Notes: generated by a model not told the origin, from the letters alone. A DNA stretch of 64,000 nt from Macrocystis pyrifera (GCA_031763025.1 JASSKH010000001.1:15415142-15479141), one strand, 5' to 3'; shown: positions 43,201-51,046, counted from the first letter of the stretch. Made by a program: numbers and translations.

Positions 43201-46200
43201 AAACCAAGAAGAGATGATGTCCGCCGGGAAGTTTGGGAGGTACAAGGCAGAAGTAGAAGAGAAGATAGAAAGAAGGGAAAGGCTAGCGCTAAGAAACAAG
43301 GTGGAATCGGAAAAACACTTGGAGATATACGAGGGATTGAGGGAAGGAATAGGAATGAAAACGTATTTGCATGGCCCAACGGACTTCGCGAAAACGCTGA
43401 AACTGTGCTTTCGTGTAGGGGACCTGGACCTGCCAGAAAGAAGAAAGAGGTACACCAGTAGCCGGGAGGAGGAGGAAGGAGACGCACAGATGTGCCCGTG
43501 TGGCAAAGCAATAGAGAGTAGAACTCACATAGTAGGAGAATGTGAAATATACAAGGAGGAACGGGATGTGTTAGAAGAGGAGATGAGGAAAATAGACGAA
43601 TGTGACATGGAGGAGTTTGATACAATGAACAGCAGCGAGAAAACGATCGCTATCCTAGGAGATAGATGGTGGCCACAGGAGGCCAAACAGGAAGGGGATA
43701 AGATTAGCAAAAAGTTTCTATGTAATTTATGGAAACAACGTAATGAGCGCCCAATTGTTGGAGGTGTCTCTATTAGGAGTAGGAACGGTGCTCCGTCTCG
43801 GAAGGGTTGCGTGGTCAATGGTCAAATGACTAAGGCAAGCAACAAATGAGTACGCCCCCCCCCCCCCTCTGTTCCCCTCCCTTCACGATGCGCGTATGGT
43901 CGTTCGTCCCCGCGTTCTTGTAGTGCTGCTGCTTGTGCTTAATTGCCGTTTCTGCTGTTGTTGCTGTTTTCTACTGCTTGTGCTGCTGCTGCTTCTGCTG
44001 TTTGTGTTGTGCTGCTGATACCGCCGCCGGCTCCGCTTTTGCTTTGCTGCTGCTGCTTGTGTTGCTGTTGCTGCCGCTGCTGCTGCTGCTGGTCGTGGTT
44101 GGCCTCCGCTTGCCAGTCGGGAGCGCTCCACCTGAAGTCGCTCGTGTCCCTGTTAAAGCCGGGGGTGCTGCTGTTCGCTAAGAACGACGCGGGGTCGGAG
44201 GTGGTCGCAAGGTAGACGAGACCCGGCCATTGCGGAGAACATATCCAGTCGCTTGAAGGGCGGTATAGACCCTCTCGCCCAGCTTTTTTTTTTATGAAAT
44301 TGTTGAAACAACACTCTGGATTGGAACCCCCGGGATTTGTTTGCCTTCATATGAAAAACAAACATTCCACACCCCGGACAGATCGTCTACAAATTATTCC
44401 CACTTGATCTAGATGTTTCAGCACATGATAGATGTATGCCGGCGTCCCCGTTGGCTTGGTAGGTGGTCCGCGTGCCTATCAAAATCAATTTCGTGGGTTC
44501 GGGTCTCACCGAGTGCATGCTCGTACGTAGGGACTTTTTCTTGCATAAAAATTGATTAGCGGAAAGCGCGAGAGCGTGAGTTAGCTACATTGAATGAAGA
44601 TCGACGAGCGGTGGGAATGCTGAACCCTATGCGCGACAAAAAAATAAAGGCACGTGCCGGGGGGAAGAAGGGACGACACCTGTGACTACGGCTCGTCCAG
44701 AAGATCGCTGAGGTTAAAAACCTCCTACGAGTTAGGCTGGAAAGTAAAAGTGATGATTAAAAAAAAAGAAAATGATCTGTAGTGTCTAGCTCATGCTTCC
44801 GGGTGGGAGCCGTACAATCTGCAGGCTCTCCGAAGCATTTCCTGGGTTGGATCTGTGCCGCATATAGACCCTGCACAACCTCTCACAACGGCAGGTAAGA
44901 AACTAGATGATCTATCTGTAGACAGATCAGATAGATCATGATATATCAGTCCAAGGTGTTGAGCGTGCTTTGCATTTTCGTCCAGAGTGGGGCCTGATTT
45001 GAAACCCTAAGCGACCCCCCCCCCCAGCTTCGTCGAAAAGATTGAAAATAAAAGGGCTTGACTGCTCTCCCTCTCTCCTCCCGAAACGCACTTTCATGGA
45101 AATTTCTGGCGCACTGAAAATAAAAAAAACGGAACGCGCGAACGTGCCCAATCAAAACAACATAGGCGGGGCATGACCGCGTTGATGGGCTGATGGACAG
45201 GATGAGCCGAGCTCCGACGTATTCGTCGTCGTTCATGAGATGCATGGGCGAGCTGAAAGGTTGATATTGACCAGCCCAGCTCGTATGCAATACGTATGTA
45301 CGAGTAGTGCATGACGTTCGTCTTCTTTTTTTTTTCCCGAACGCCACATTGCCTTGTCTACTATTGTTACCTGCGCCATACCTCGGATGGTCGTCTCCAA
45401 TAACTTGGGAGGCATAATTTTATCTTCGTTCCAAAATAATTGAAAAAATAAATGCTCACAGCCTTCAATCTGTTCCCCCCCCCCCCCCCCCTCGCTCCAG
45501 GATGGCTGTCGGAGCGGGGCATGCGGCGTACCGAGCTATTGGAGTCCCTGATCAGGTAAGTCAGTAAGGTCAGGCATTTTGCTGGCTCCGCGAAGCCTTG
45601 GTGTCGTGTGAAGGTGTGGTGGTTGCTGTTGCGCGCGTGAAGTGCCTTGGGTTCGGCTGATGCTGCCGCGCCGCTCCGCTCTGGAAAACATGAGTAGAGT
45701 AGACCCGCCCCCGTCATGGAAGCTGTCATCGCATACTCAAGCCCGCCTCACAAGCGGCCTCACAAGCGGTTCTTAGTGCGATGCAGCTACCCTTCATGCG
45801 ACTCGCCCAAGACCTCACGGCGCTTTGCGCTTGGTGCAAGCAATGCCTGTCTGGTCGGTAAAAACCCGTCATGCTCCGTCCCGGTATGGTACGACTACGG
45901 CCATGCATGACATGGGTACACCCCAGCCCCCCTACCCCCCTCCGAATATTCCAACCCCCTTGCTACTCTTTCCCCATTTCGAAATTCAATCGAGTGCTCC
46001 CTCGCTTCTCGCACGCCTGGTGTCGTTGGTGCCAGCCGACCGGGCCGACCTGCTTACGAAACCTCCTTCGAGTCGAGCAGAAACTTACGAACAGCATAGA
46101 CAAAAAAAATGAGACGATGGCGCTCGGACGACGACGTCTGACATATCTTATTGAAACAAAATACCTCACTGGAGAGGCGATATATTTTTGTGTGTGTATG

Positions 46201-46922
46201 ATTTACAGCAGGTTATGTTAGGAAGTACAACCTCGGGGGTCCGTAGTTAACGGGACCAAATACTGTTAGTAAAAATAGGTAAATATATAGGTTTTTATGT
46301 ATACCATAGGTCCTATTAACTATGGACCCCCCGTAATAACGGTATAATACAAGTGAGCTTGCGTAATTCAGAGAACGCGTCTCTTTAATTTTTTTGTATG
46401 CGTTGATCGAACGGATATATCTATTCGCAGACCAGCGCGAACGTGGTGACGGTCATGAACAAGGGGGAGTGGAGGGGGGCGCTGATCCAGGGGGGACGGT
46501 GCGATGAGAGCCGTTGGCTCATCCGCAAGAGCTTCACGAAGGAGGAGCAGGCGAGTTTTGTTTTTTTCGATCTGCTTTGTTTTGTTTAAGTTTGGTGGGT
46601 TGGTCGTTTGTCTTGGTTTGTTCAGTTGATTGGATGGTTGGATAGATGATGAGTTGGTTGGTTCGTTTGTTTGTTCGTGCGTGTGCTTGCTTGTTTGTTG
46701 TTTGTTTGTGTGTCTGTGTTTTCTTGTTTCAATTATTTTGACCCGTTCCTAACTTAACCTGTATGTTTCGAGGACACTAGGAGAGAGTACTCAGGTTTAA
46801 GTGTCGGACCATGTTTGCAGTCGCAGGAGTAAACACATTAACCCTTTCACTACCCACAAGAATTATTCCACACTTATTCCAAGTCGTTTGTAGCCCAAAA
46901 CGAAGGTGCAATTTTTTAAACG

Positions 46923-46977
<55 letters not shown>

Positions 46978-47094
46978 CACCTTTCGTTCCTCGGCTTAAA
47001 GGCGCGGATTCTAGAAGTGGATTCTTCGGAGATAGCCAAAGCGGACGGCGCGTTGACCTGCTGCTCTGTCCTCCTCGGCGGACAGCCGGGGTGA
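26729..47094 (+). CDS. DDAH: Dimethylarginine dimethylaminohydrolase, nine exons
   Basis: Hydrolyses asymmetric dimethylarginine to citrulline and dimethylamine, a cytosolic enzyme of the pentein (amidinotransferase) fold; it relieves inhibition of nitric oxide synthase in animals. Exons: 26729-26797, 33532-33651, 34913-35040, 36634-36731, 42080-42183, 44117-44211, 45501-45555, 46431-46550, 47002-47094. All phases match and sum to 882 nt, 293 residues plus TGA; known DDAHs have about 255-285. Family motifs occur in order: LVRGVPKSFA (12-21), RQHDDYVVAL, PDCPFVEDT (72-80), RQGHESRRGEVD, CDGGDVLFTG (130-139), FVGISERTNEAGA, LHLKS with catalytic His178, VPDQTSANV and DGALTCCSVLL with the nucleophile expected at Cys283. 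Every key residue is present, so the gene looks intact. Introns are 0.45-6.7 kb and full of mobile elements. Intron 8 has a GC donor. Confidence 0.93.
27001..28582. mobile_element. 1.58-kb TIR element with self-complementary ends
   Basis: Left end (27001-27083) ATAATGAGGCGCGCGAAGCG..GCCTCTTTATAG and right end (28499-28582) are inverted copies of about 83 bp, flanked by TA at 26999-27000 and 28583-28584. Each end holds two internal hairpins (GCGCGCGAAGCGCGC, and a T8CTTGGAATTTTCCAAGA8 palindrome). The interior is non-coding, with (GT)n at 27137-27164, repeated TGCTGCTGTTTTGCTG blocks and three related copies of a 150-bp unit (about 27655, 27920, 28030). A LINE-A 3' end on minus lies at 28360-28485 just inside the right end. 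Confidence 0.8.
28360..28485 (-). mobile_element. LINE-A 3' terminal fragment
   Basis: CTTTCCACCCGTCGACATCCA on + is the LINE-A 3' terminus, followed by the usual flank up to GTGGTCACA. About 125 bp of the 3' end remain. Confidence 0.65.
28904..29050. repeat. 73-bp tandem duplication
   Basis: The unit TCTTGGACGCATAATATAGG..GTTTCGTTCG occurs twice without visible difference. The neighbouring GTGGTACATCAGTACCAG motif (a palindromic GGTACATCAGTACC core) occurs at about 28808, 28870 and 29129. Confidence 0.9.
29885..29978. mobile_element. M3 inverted-repeat mini-element, copy 1
   Basis: About 90 bp: ACCCCAGTTCCGATTTGGCGAC on the left pairs with GGGACTGCGGTACTAAAAGG on the right. Related to the clearer copies at 35586 and 62684. 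Confidence 0.55.
30194..30308 (-). pseudogene. Possible exon on minus, product unknown
   Basis: Between an acceptor GTGGCAG and a donor GTAC|GTAAGT the minus strand is open for 115 nt and reads LRVSLGPVSYDDIQCDTKAF, then FPDIQRLYKTIAGEIV. Composition is protein-like but no family is recognised and no partner exon was found. It lies in DDAH intron 1 on the opposite strand, so it may be a remnant of a transposase gene or chance. Confidence 0.3.
30801..30905. mobile_element. M1 mini-element, copy 1 (105 bp)
   Basis: TTACGGGGGTACATAGTTAA at the left pairs with TTAACTATGGACCCCCGGAA at the right; flanked by TA on both sides. The core is TATATATTTACCTATTTTTA. Confidence 0.85.
31051..31070. repeat. 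Poly-C run
   Basis: A C-tract of roughly 24 bases (about 31047-31070) in DDAH intron 1. Confidence 0.95.
31797..32165 (+). other. ORF of 122 codons, unknown
   Basis: ATG-started ORF containing CKVEMDVNPLHYPEIPPCQP and CCGVVEDFSRFVASK. Cysteine-bearing and protein-like in composition, but with no family match and no repeat in the window. It lies within DDAH intron 1 and could be a mobile-element fragment. Confidence 0.25.
32525..33056 (-). mobile_element. LINE-A 3' region, copy 6
   Basis: From the 3' terminus (TTCTTCACATTAAACCG, CCCGTCGACATCCAGC on +, about 32537-32578) preceded by a (TTG)n tract that is the tail, through the A-rich region and CCCCGCAGGGCATGTGGCAG near 32835, to the end of the coding part at about 33056. 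A C-run follows. Confidence 0.7.
33532..33651 (+). CDS. DDAH: DDAH exon 2
   Basis: Acceptor CGGCAG, donor GAG|GTGCGA, 40 codons, phase 0 at both ends. Carries DWELASRQHDDYVVALSKMV, the helix with the conserved RQH..Y pattern of the family. Confidence 0.88.
33867..33972. mobile_element. M1 mini-element, copy 2
   Basis: TTACGGTGGTCTATAGTTAA..ACTATGGTCCCCCGTAA, flanked by TA on both sides. Confidence 0.85.
33996..34099. mobile_element. M1 mini-element, copy 3
   Basis: Same family in the opposite orientation of its core, GTACGGGGGACCATAGTAAA..ATGGTCCCCCGTAG, 25 bases after copy 2. A partial third end (ATGGTCCCCGGTAATA) follows at 34113. Confidence 0.8.
34126..34259. repeat. (GTA)n microsatellite
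   Basis: About 44 GTA/TAG trinucleotides with one or two interruptions, in DDAH intron 2. CTA/TAC versions recur at 38060-38110 and 38795-38845. Confidence 0.97.
34913..35040 (+). CDS. DDAH: DDAH exon 3
   Basis: Acceptor CGGGCAG, donor TCAG|GTAGGC. Reads LPTLESHPDCPFVEDTVV and TLRQGHESRRGEVDSV, the most conserved stretch of DDAH (substrate-binding PD and FVED segments). Ends two bases into an arginine codon completed by exon 4. Confidence 0.95.
35204..35290. mobile_element. M2 mini-element, copy 1
   Basis: ATACCGCTCTGGCCGTAATT on the left and CGGTCCTTATATTTCCGCCC on the right form imperfect inverted ends, about 85 bp in all. Confidence 0.65.
35446..35553. mobile_element. M1 mini-element, copy 4
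   Basis: TTACGGGGGGGGGCACAGTT..CTATGGACCCCCGTAA with TA on both sides. Confidence 0.85.
35586..35690. mobile_element. M3 mini-element, copy 2
   Basis: AACCCTTCAAGAATTGCAGTCCCG on the left (in part) pairs with CGGGACTGCAGTCCTAAAAG on the right; centre CACTCTGATTCCAAGTAATT. Confidence 0.75.
36120..36206. mobile_element. M2 mini-element, copy 2
   Basis: TACCACTCTGTCCGGAAACG at the left and CCAGACAGAGTGGTTTA at the right are inverted; the internal CGGTCCTTGA matches other M2 copies. Confidence 0.75.
36634..36731 (+). CDS. DDAH: DDAH exon 4
   Basis: Acceptor GTGCGCAG, donor ACGG|GTGAGG. Encodes EALTTRPSL..IQTVDMDDPEALCDGGDVLFTG; the DGGDVLF motif carries an active-site acidic residue. Confidence 0.95.
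36787..36872. mobile_element. M2 mini-element, copy 3
   Basis: GGTACCACTCTGTCCCGAAA..CGGTCCTCAAGTTTCGGGAC and TGTGGTA; it follows DDAH exon 4 by about 55 bases. Confidence 0.75.
37267..37335 (+). mobile_element. SINE-C 3' fragment
   Basis: CACGACTACGGCCATGCATG then GAGTACCCGCCCACCCCCC. It is the last 40 bases of the SINE-C family with its C-rich tail, itself preceded by a C-run. A C-rich tail of 30 bases follows. Confidence 0.6.
40147..40226. repeat. 80-base poly-C run
   Basis: Uninterrupted C from 40147 to 40226 in DDAH intron 4. The upstream flank (TGGGAGCCGTATATTCTGCA) matches the GATC repeat family seen at 41846 and 44776. Confidence 0.97.
40260..40533 (+). mobile_element. SINE-C copy 1, poly-C tailed
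   Basis: Starts GAAGCTGTCATC, contains CTCACAAGCGGTTCTTAGT, GGCGCTTCGCGCTTGGTGCA, TGCTCCGTCCCGGCATTG and ACTACGGCCATGCATGAGAT, and ends GAGTACA plus 19 C. A second copy (45719) shares the same start. It is short and non-coding and repeats at least five times in the window, hence SINE-like. No clear pol III boxes were seen. Confidence 0.75.
40541..41247 (+). mobile_element. LINE-C copy A (poly-C tail), split by an M1 element
   Basis: 5'-truncated LINE ORF2 C-terminus starting RRERLALRNKVESEK and running to a stop at 41224-41226. It contains MCPCGKAIESRTHIVGECEIY, a CxC..H..C zinc motif of the kind found at LINE ORF2 C-termini. The tail is GAGTACG plus 16 C. The coding sequence is interrupted at 40991-41095 by a 105-bp M1 element. 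It abuts the C-tail of SINE-C copy 1 with six bases between. Confidence 0.88.
40991..41095. mobile_element. M1 mini-element, copy 5, inserted in LINE-C
   Basis: TTACGGGGGTCCATAGTTAA..AACTATGTACCCCATTAA flanked by TA (40989-40990, 41096-41097). LINE-C copy B has the empty site TTTCTATGTAATTTA with a single TA at 43719-43720, which proves insertion with TA duplication. Confidence 0.95.
41846..42025. repeat. GATC-rich repeat family R, copy 1
   Basis: GATCTAGCTGATGCTGCCGG, GGGTTGGATGTGTACCACG, CCTCTCACAACGACAGGTGA and ATGATCTATCTGTAGATAGA. The same order is found at 44776-44958 and, partly, at 62568-62690. Non-coding. Confidence 0.75.
42080..42183 (+). CDS. DDAH: DDAH exon 5
   Basis: Acceptor TTATTTTCAG, donor GTG|GTGAGC. 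Reads RHMFVGISERTNEAGAAALS, matching the FVGLSxRTNxxG block of the family. Confidence 0.95.
42385..42695. repeat. 63-bp minisatellite, ~5 units
   Basis: Units built on GTGGGGTACCGTGGGAATGC, CGGTGGGATACCGTGAAATG and CCATGGGATACCGTGGGAAG. Both strands are open through it only because the period is a multiple of three. Confidence 0.92.
43071..43867 (+). mobile_element. LINE-C copy B (poly-C tail)
   Basis: 5'-truncated copy beginning near GGAACATGCCAAAAAAGAGG, with a frameshift near 43150 and then an open frame to the stop at 43847-43849. Same zinc motif as copy A; tail GAGTACG plus 13 C. Lies in DDAH intron 5, 250 bases before exon 6. Confidence 0.88.
44117..44211 (+). CDS. DDAH: DDAH exon 6
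   Basis: Acceptor CTTGCCAG, donor CAAG|GTAGAC. Contains LHLKSLVSLL with the catalytic histidine. A CTG-rich, pyrimidine-rich tract precedes the acceptor. Confidence 0.95.
44448..44530 (+). mobile_element. tRNA-like sequence, possible SINE head
   Basis: GGCTTGGTAGGTGG resembles a pol III A box, and GTGGGTTCGGGTCTCAC resembles a B box/T-arm (a 5-bp stem with one wobble and TTCGGGT loop), about 45 bases apart. The acceptor stem does not close well, so it is a tRNA relic or SINE head rather than a functional tRNA. Confidence 0.35.
44776..44958. repeat. GATC-rich repeat family R, copy 2
   Basis: GATCTGTAGTGTCTAGCTCATGC.. (in part), GGTGGGAGCCGTACAATCTG, TTCCTGGGTTGGATCTGTGC and AACTAGATGATCTATCTGTA, in the same order as copy 1. 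Confidence 0.75.
45501..45555 (+). CDS. DDAH: DDAH exon 7
   Basis: A 55-bp exon, MAVGAGHAAYRAIGVPDQ, acceptor CTCGCTCCAG preceded by a poly-C run, donor CAG|GTAAGT. Corresponds to the strand before the A-N motif of exon 8. Confidence 0.88.
45719..45945 (+). mobile_element. SINE-C copy 2
   Basis: GAAGCTGTCATCGC.., CTCACAAGCGG twice (a 13-bp internal duplication), GGCGCTTTGCGCTTGGTGCA, TGCTCCGTCCCGG and ACTACGGCCATGCATGACAT, ending in GGGTACACCCCAGCCCCCC. Lies in DDAH intron 7. Confidence 0.75.
46231..46337. mobile_element. M1 mini-element, copy 6
   Basis: CGGGGGTCCGTAGTTAACGG..AACTATGGACCCCCCGTAA, 94 bases before DDAH exon 8. The left end is degraded. Confidence 0.8.
46431..46550 (+). CDS. 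DDAH: DDAH exon 8
   Basis: Acceptor CTATTCGCAG; 40 codons beginning TSANVVTV. The donor is CAG|GCGAGT, a GC-AG intron; no GT near it keeps the frame into exon 9. Confidence 0.87.
46923..46974. repeat. Poly-C run before DDAH exon 9
   Basis: About 50 C, immediately followed by TCCCACCTTTCGTTCCTCGG and the acceptor. It acts as, or replaces, the polypyrimidine tract. Confidence 0.95.
47002..47094 (+). CDS. DDAH: DDAH exon 9 with stop
   Basis: Acceptor CTTAAAG; 30 codons ending ADGALTCCSVLLGGQPG then TGA. The CC pair includes the nucleophile. A 50-base C-run ends about 28 bases before the acceptor. Confidence 0.94.
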   Translation, partial: ARILEVDSSEIAKADGALTCCSVLLGGQPG

Positions 47095-47097
47095 CGG

Positions 47098-47205
47098 GGG
47101 GGGGGTACTCATACTGTTATGCATGACCGTAGTGTATGACCATAGACTCTCGCATCCCCACAACGCCGGGACGGAGCACGTCCAGCCTTGACCGACTGGG
47201 GTGTG
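47098..47205 (-). mobile_element. SINE-C copy 3, antisense, at the DDAH stop codon
   Basis: On the minus strand ACGTGCTCCGTCCCGGCGTT, GGGGATGCGAGAGTCTATGG, TACGGTCATGCAT and GAGTACC plus C-run. Its C-tail (G-run on +, 47095-47104 area) starts within a few bases of the DDAH TGA, so the 3' UTR is made of it. Confidence 0.75.
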
Positions 47206-47209
47206 TATG

Positions 47210-48500
47210 TAATCAAAACCGCCATCGTTGTGCTAGGGCATGGATGATGCCAGAAACATTAAGGGAAGGGGAAGGGGGAAATCACATACACCGTCGTTGT
47301 GATAGGACATTCGTGACACCAAATACTTGGTGGAGAGGGGAGGGGGAGAACACACGACGCACACGAGCGCTTTCGTTGCACTGCTAGGATAGCGCGCGGG
47401 TGACACCAAAACGTCACGGAGAGGGGGGATGGTAGGGTGACGCGGGGGGGAGGGAGTGTTCACGATGTATCGCGGCGTTTATCTAATGGCAACCCTTTTT
47501 ATGTACCAGGGTTGTATGTTCCCGTGCCCTTAAGGGCAGGATATCGTGTTAAAAAGTCGCTAAATTACCAGACAAAGCGTTACCAGGTTACTTTTCACCC
47601 CATCTTCGAGATAGATACGTCAGCGTTTCTTACTTTCGTGTAGTCTCAGCCTGTCGTTTTGCAGATAACTTGGGAAGCTTGAGGTTCATCCCGAGCTAAT
47701 AAAATGGCCATCATCAAACAAGGACAGCTGGTCGTCGATTTGACGGAGGATTTTGGTTCCCATGTGGAGCGAGTGGCGACGGCACCCCGTGTCGGCCAGT
47801 CTGTTTATTTTCTCTTGTTTCGTCTCTTGTGTTTTGTTTTTGTCCGTCTTCATACTTTTATTTCTTCTTCTTCGGGTGTGCGTACATACGAGACCGTGAA
47901 TGTGTTCGTGGTATTCTTATGTGGTCGCGAGTGATACGGGATGATATTAATCGTTGGTACCGTTCCCTTGCGTACTGGTACTGCGGTGCACGTACTATTT
48001 TTGTCCAAGGTGCTTGCTTGTTTTCTTCCACCAGAGACGTTTTTTTTTTTCGTGAAGCCTGTCGTGTGACCACGGGCTAGATTTCAGGGAGATGAGTTGT
48101 TGTGATAACATCATCATCAATATCATCTCGTAGGATGCATCCCGTGTTGTGTTCCACGGTATCACCTGTCGTACATACATCCCGTATCATGCACCCCGCG
48201 CAACGCGACCCGCGTGTCCCTGTGTGGCACATCTCGTGGGAAAACATACCGTATCATACATCCCGTATTCATCCATCCATGCGCACCTTATCATACCTCT
48301 CGTGTTAATTCTTCCTTCGTGCTTTCTCAAGAGAGCACCGTGCATACCGCACCCCGTACGGAATGCATGTGATGCCGTATATCATGATGCATTCCGTGTC
48401 ACGAAAAACACGCATTTCGAAACGTTCCCGGGAGAATTGTCTGGGGTCCCTATTTCCTAGGCGCCGACAGGAAGTGGTTCATTCCATGAGTAAAACCAAA
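47210..48500. other. DDAH 3' flank, unassigned
   Basis: Holds diverged copies of a CCGTCGTTGTG/GTGACACC motif (47220-47420), a 76-codon ORF at 47704-47934 (MAIIKQGQLVVDLTEDFGSH, no family), and CATCCCGTRT-like short repeats at 48130-48370. No gene could be supported. Confidence 0.35.
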
Positions 48501-48849
48501 ACTAGATTGGTTGTCGCTTAATTATGTTCGGATTGGCAGTTTCCAAAATTCGACGCGTGTTGACGAGGGAAGAAATGGTTCTCTCTCGCGATGAAAAAGA
48601 AGGCAAAAACCGTAGCGGGGAGGGGGGGGGGAGAGCCTGCTATGGCACCCCGGATCTGAGTTACGACTAGGAGGGAAAGAACGAAAGGAGGGCAAACATA
48701 GGAAATGGGAAGAGAAAAAAAAAGAAACGAAACTCTGCGACCTTGAACCTGACACCGACCGCCAGTACGCCGATCGCTATGCACGCACGTAAAAAGGTCA
48801 AACCTAGGGGAAAGCAGAGCAATGCATATCGTTGGCTCTGCCCTGTGTG

Positions 48850-49260
48850 TGTTCATCATATTGAATCGTTTTTTCTACGAGTACCCGCCGGCATCCAGCA
48901 CAACGAGTGTCCGTGCTAATGCTTCAATCCTAGAGAGATACAAGCTCTGGTCACAAAACCACGACACAGAGATCCTACATTGTAATGCAGTAAGCGCAGT
49001 AGACAATGCAATGCGATGTCATCGTACCGAACACGACAGGGGAGGCATACGTGCACATTCTACCAAGCCATGTGCGTTGAAAGAGAGAAAAAAACGAAAA
49101 GAAACAAAGAATGTAAAAAATAAAACAATGTCGTGCTCCCCAGGATAATGTGACAAGACAATTGCAAAACTAACAAATAAAAAATGCGTACAATATGTAA
49201 ACAGAATAAGACTAAGAACGAAAGGAAAGGACAGGCAAACCTACAGTCGCTAATTTCTCG
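48850..49260 (-). mobile_element. LINE-A 3' region, copy 7
   Basis: GGCATCCAGCACAACGAGTG, TCCTAGAGAGATACAAGCTC and the following A-rich stretch match the LINE-A 3' region in minus orientation, with the coding part missing. Confidence 0.6.
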
Positions 49261-49931
49261 TACAAAATATATATGATAATGATGCCTACACACAGCATTT
49301 TTTTCCAAGAATTTTTATGCACAGTGTACCGCGTAAAACTCGCTTGTTCTTTAGCGGCACATATGCACGAAACTCCCCCTCCCCCTTCACCATCTGATAG
49401 ATCCTGCGAACAACTTTGCGAGATCTCCGTACTGCTATTTTTCGTTTTTTTCTTTTTCGGTTGGTTTTCTCTGGATTTTGTGTTCATGCCTTCGTCTTGA
49501 ACACCTGCAGATTGCAGACCCTGCACACTACATGGATATAAAACCACGGGTAAAGACCAGGGTGGGTGACAGCAATCAACTAATGACTTGAGTAACGTAT
49601 CCATAGCGTGAATTCATTGATTGCTTTTCCAGGAGACGATACCTATAGTGTCCCTCGGTCTTCGTTCTGTGTGAGTGATCAACGCTGAAGATCATGCTGA
49701 CTACAGTATTGATAAAAAAAAAAGAGAAACAAAATAGCATACACACAGCTATAGCTCTGAGGTCGAAACTTTCCTCGAAACTCATGTTTGAAAGTTTTTT
49801 TTGTCATACTAGTGTACTGTAGTGATACGCACTCATATCGCGCGTACTACGTGGTGCGCAGGTTTTAGTTTAGTTAATAAAATTATCGGATTGCGAACGC
49901 AATGATATCATGCAGTATACATGGCAACCTC

Positions 49932-49973
49932 TTAATCGTGTCGGTGCACTCGAGAGCGGAAAAGTGACCAACA
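49932..49973 (-). CDS. DoxX-like gene exon 5 (tentative)
   Basis: Strong acceptor (TTGTTTTTTTTGTACGCAG) in the required phase 0, then 13 codons CWSLFRSRVHRHD and TAA. It is too short to confirm by similarity; another 3' exon could exist in the 3-kb intron. Confidence 0.4.
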   Translation of the reverse strand, partial: CWSLFRSRVHRHD

Positions 49974-51046
49974 CTGCGTACAAAAAAAACAACAAATTCA
50001 AGACGATTGTACGTATCATCATGTCGTCAGTTACACGAAGAAAAACCCGGCCTGTCGAACTGGGGGACGGCACATTTTAACACCCCAACTGACCCATGGT
50101 GTGCGGTACATACGCGCGCTACGTGGCACCTACCCAGACGGCTGTGCGTTCACACTAAACATAGCAGACGATCGGTAGTACTTGTAATATTATGCCAGTA
50201 GCCCAACAGACTAATGCCTTAGCATTACGAGTAACAGTACAATTAGGGCCTGAAGGGGATCACGCGCTGCAAACATACAAGGTGGATAACGAGTTACACC
50301 GCCCATCTCGGCATATGTACCGCTTGCTGCACGCTATCCTCGACGCCGAACACTACAATGATAACGGATCTTGAACGACACCGGCTTGCCTGTTCCTCGC
50401 AAGCCCTGTCCTTGCAATTGCCTATACCCCCCATTGTAAGCCCCGGTCTTGCTGCCTATAGCGGGCAAGAACCTCCTTTGCCAAAACTGTTTCAAGGCCG
50501 CCCACGAAGGATTTCTCAGTGGGCCTTGTCTCCAAGCCTCATCCTCAGGGGGGGACTGGGGGGGGTACAAGAAAACAATTGCTACGGCTTTCTCCGCGGG
50601 GGGGGGGGAGGGGGTACAAACGCACAATCATTACAGATTACCCCCGGCATCGATAAGCATGCGAGGGTCTACAGTAGAGTGAAAATAAACCTAGCCAACC
50701 GCCGGTCGTTCGCCAGAGACGAAAAAAATCGCTTACGATGCAACCAAAAGCATGTACGCCTACATGGAGCAGACAAGGAGAGTATAACGTGTTTCGCGTG
50801 TCGACACAATTTCCGAAACAACTTCGAAGAGGACAAGACGGAGCCAGCTTGCAAGCTTTGCCTGGAAACCAACCCAATATGACATTGAACGCCATCTCTA
50901 CGTACACCCGGCACCACCCACGCCTCAGCAGGCAAGACTTCACGCGAGGGGTGAAGAAAAAACATCAACCAACCGCCGCCCATTTGCACAAGCACCAAGC
51001 GTCCCGCTAAACCCCCTCCCCCCCCCCCCCCCCGGGGGGCGGGGCC

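Noticed and set aside
43883-44215. Leu/Cys-rich ORFs on + and Ser/Gln-rich ORFs on minus
   Set aside because: They come from the CTG/TGC-rich pyrimidine tract before DDAH exon 6; only 44117-44211 is coding.
48102-48460. Possible gene at 48.1-48.5 kb
   Set aside because: The frame is made of short CATCCCGT-type repeats; no splice sites or motifs.
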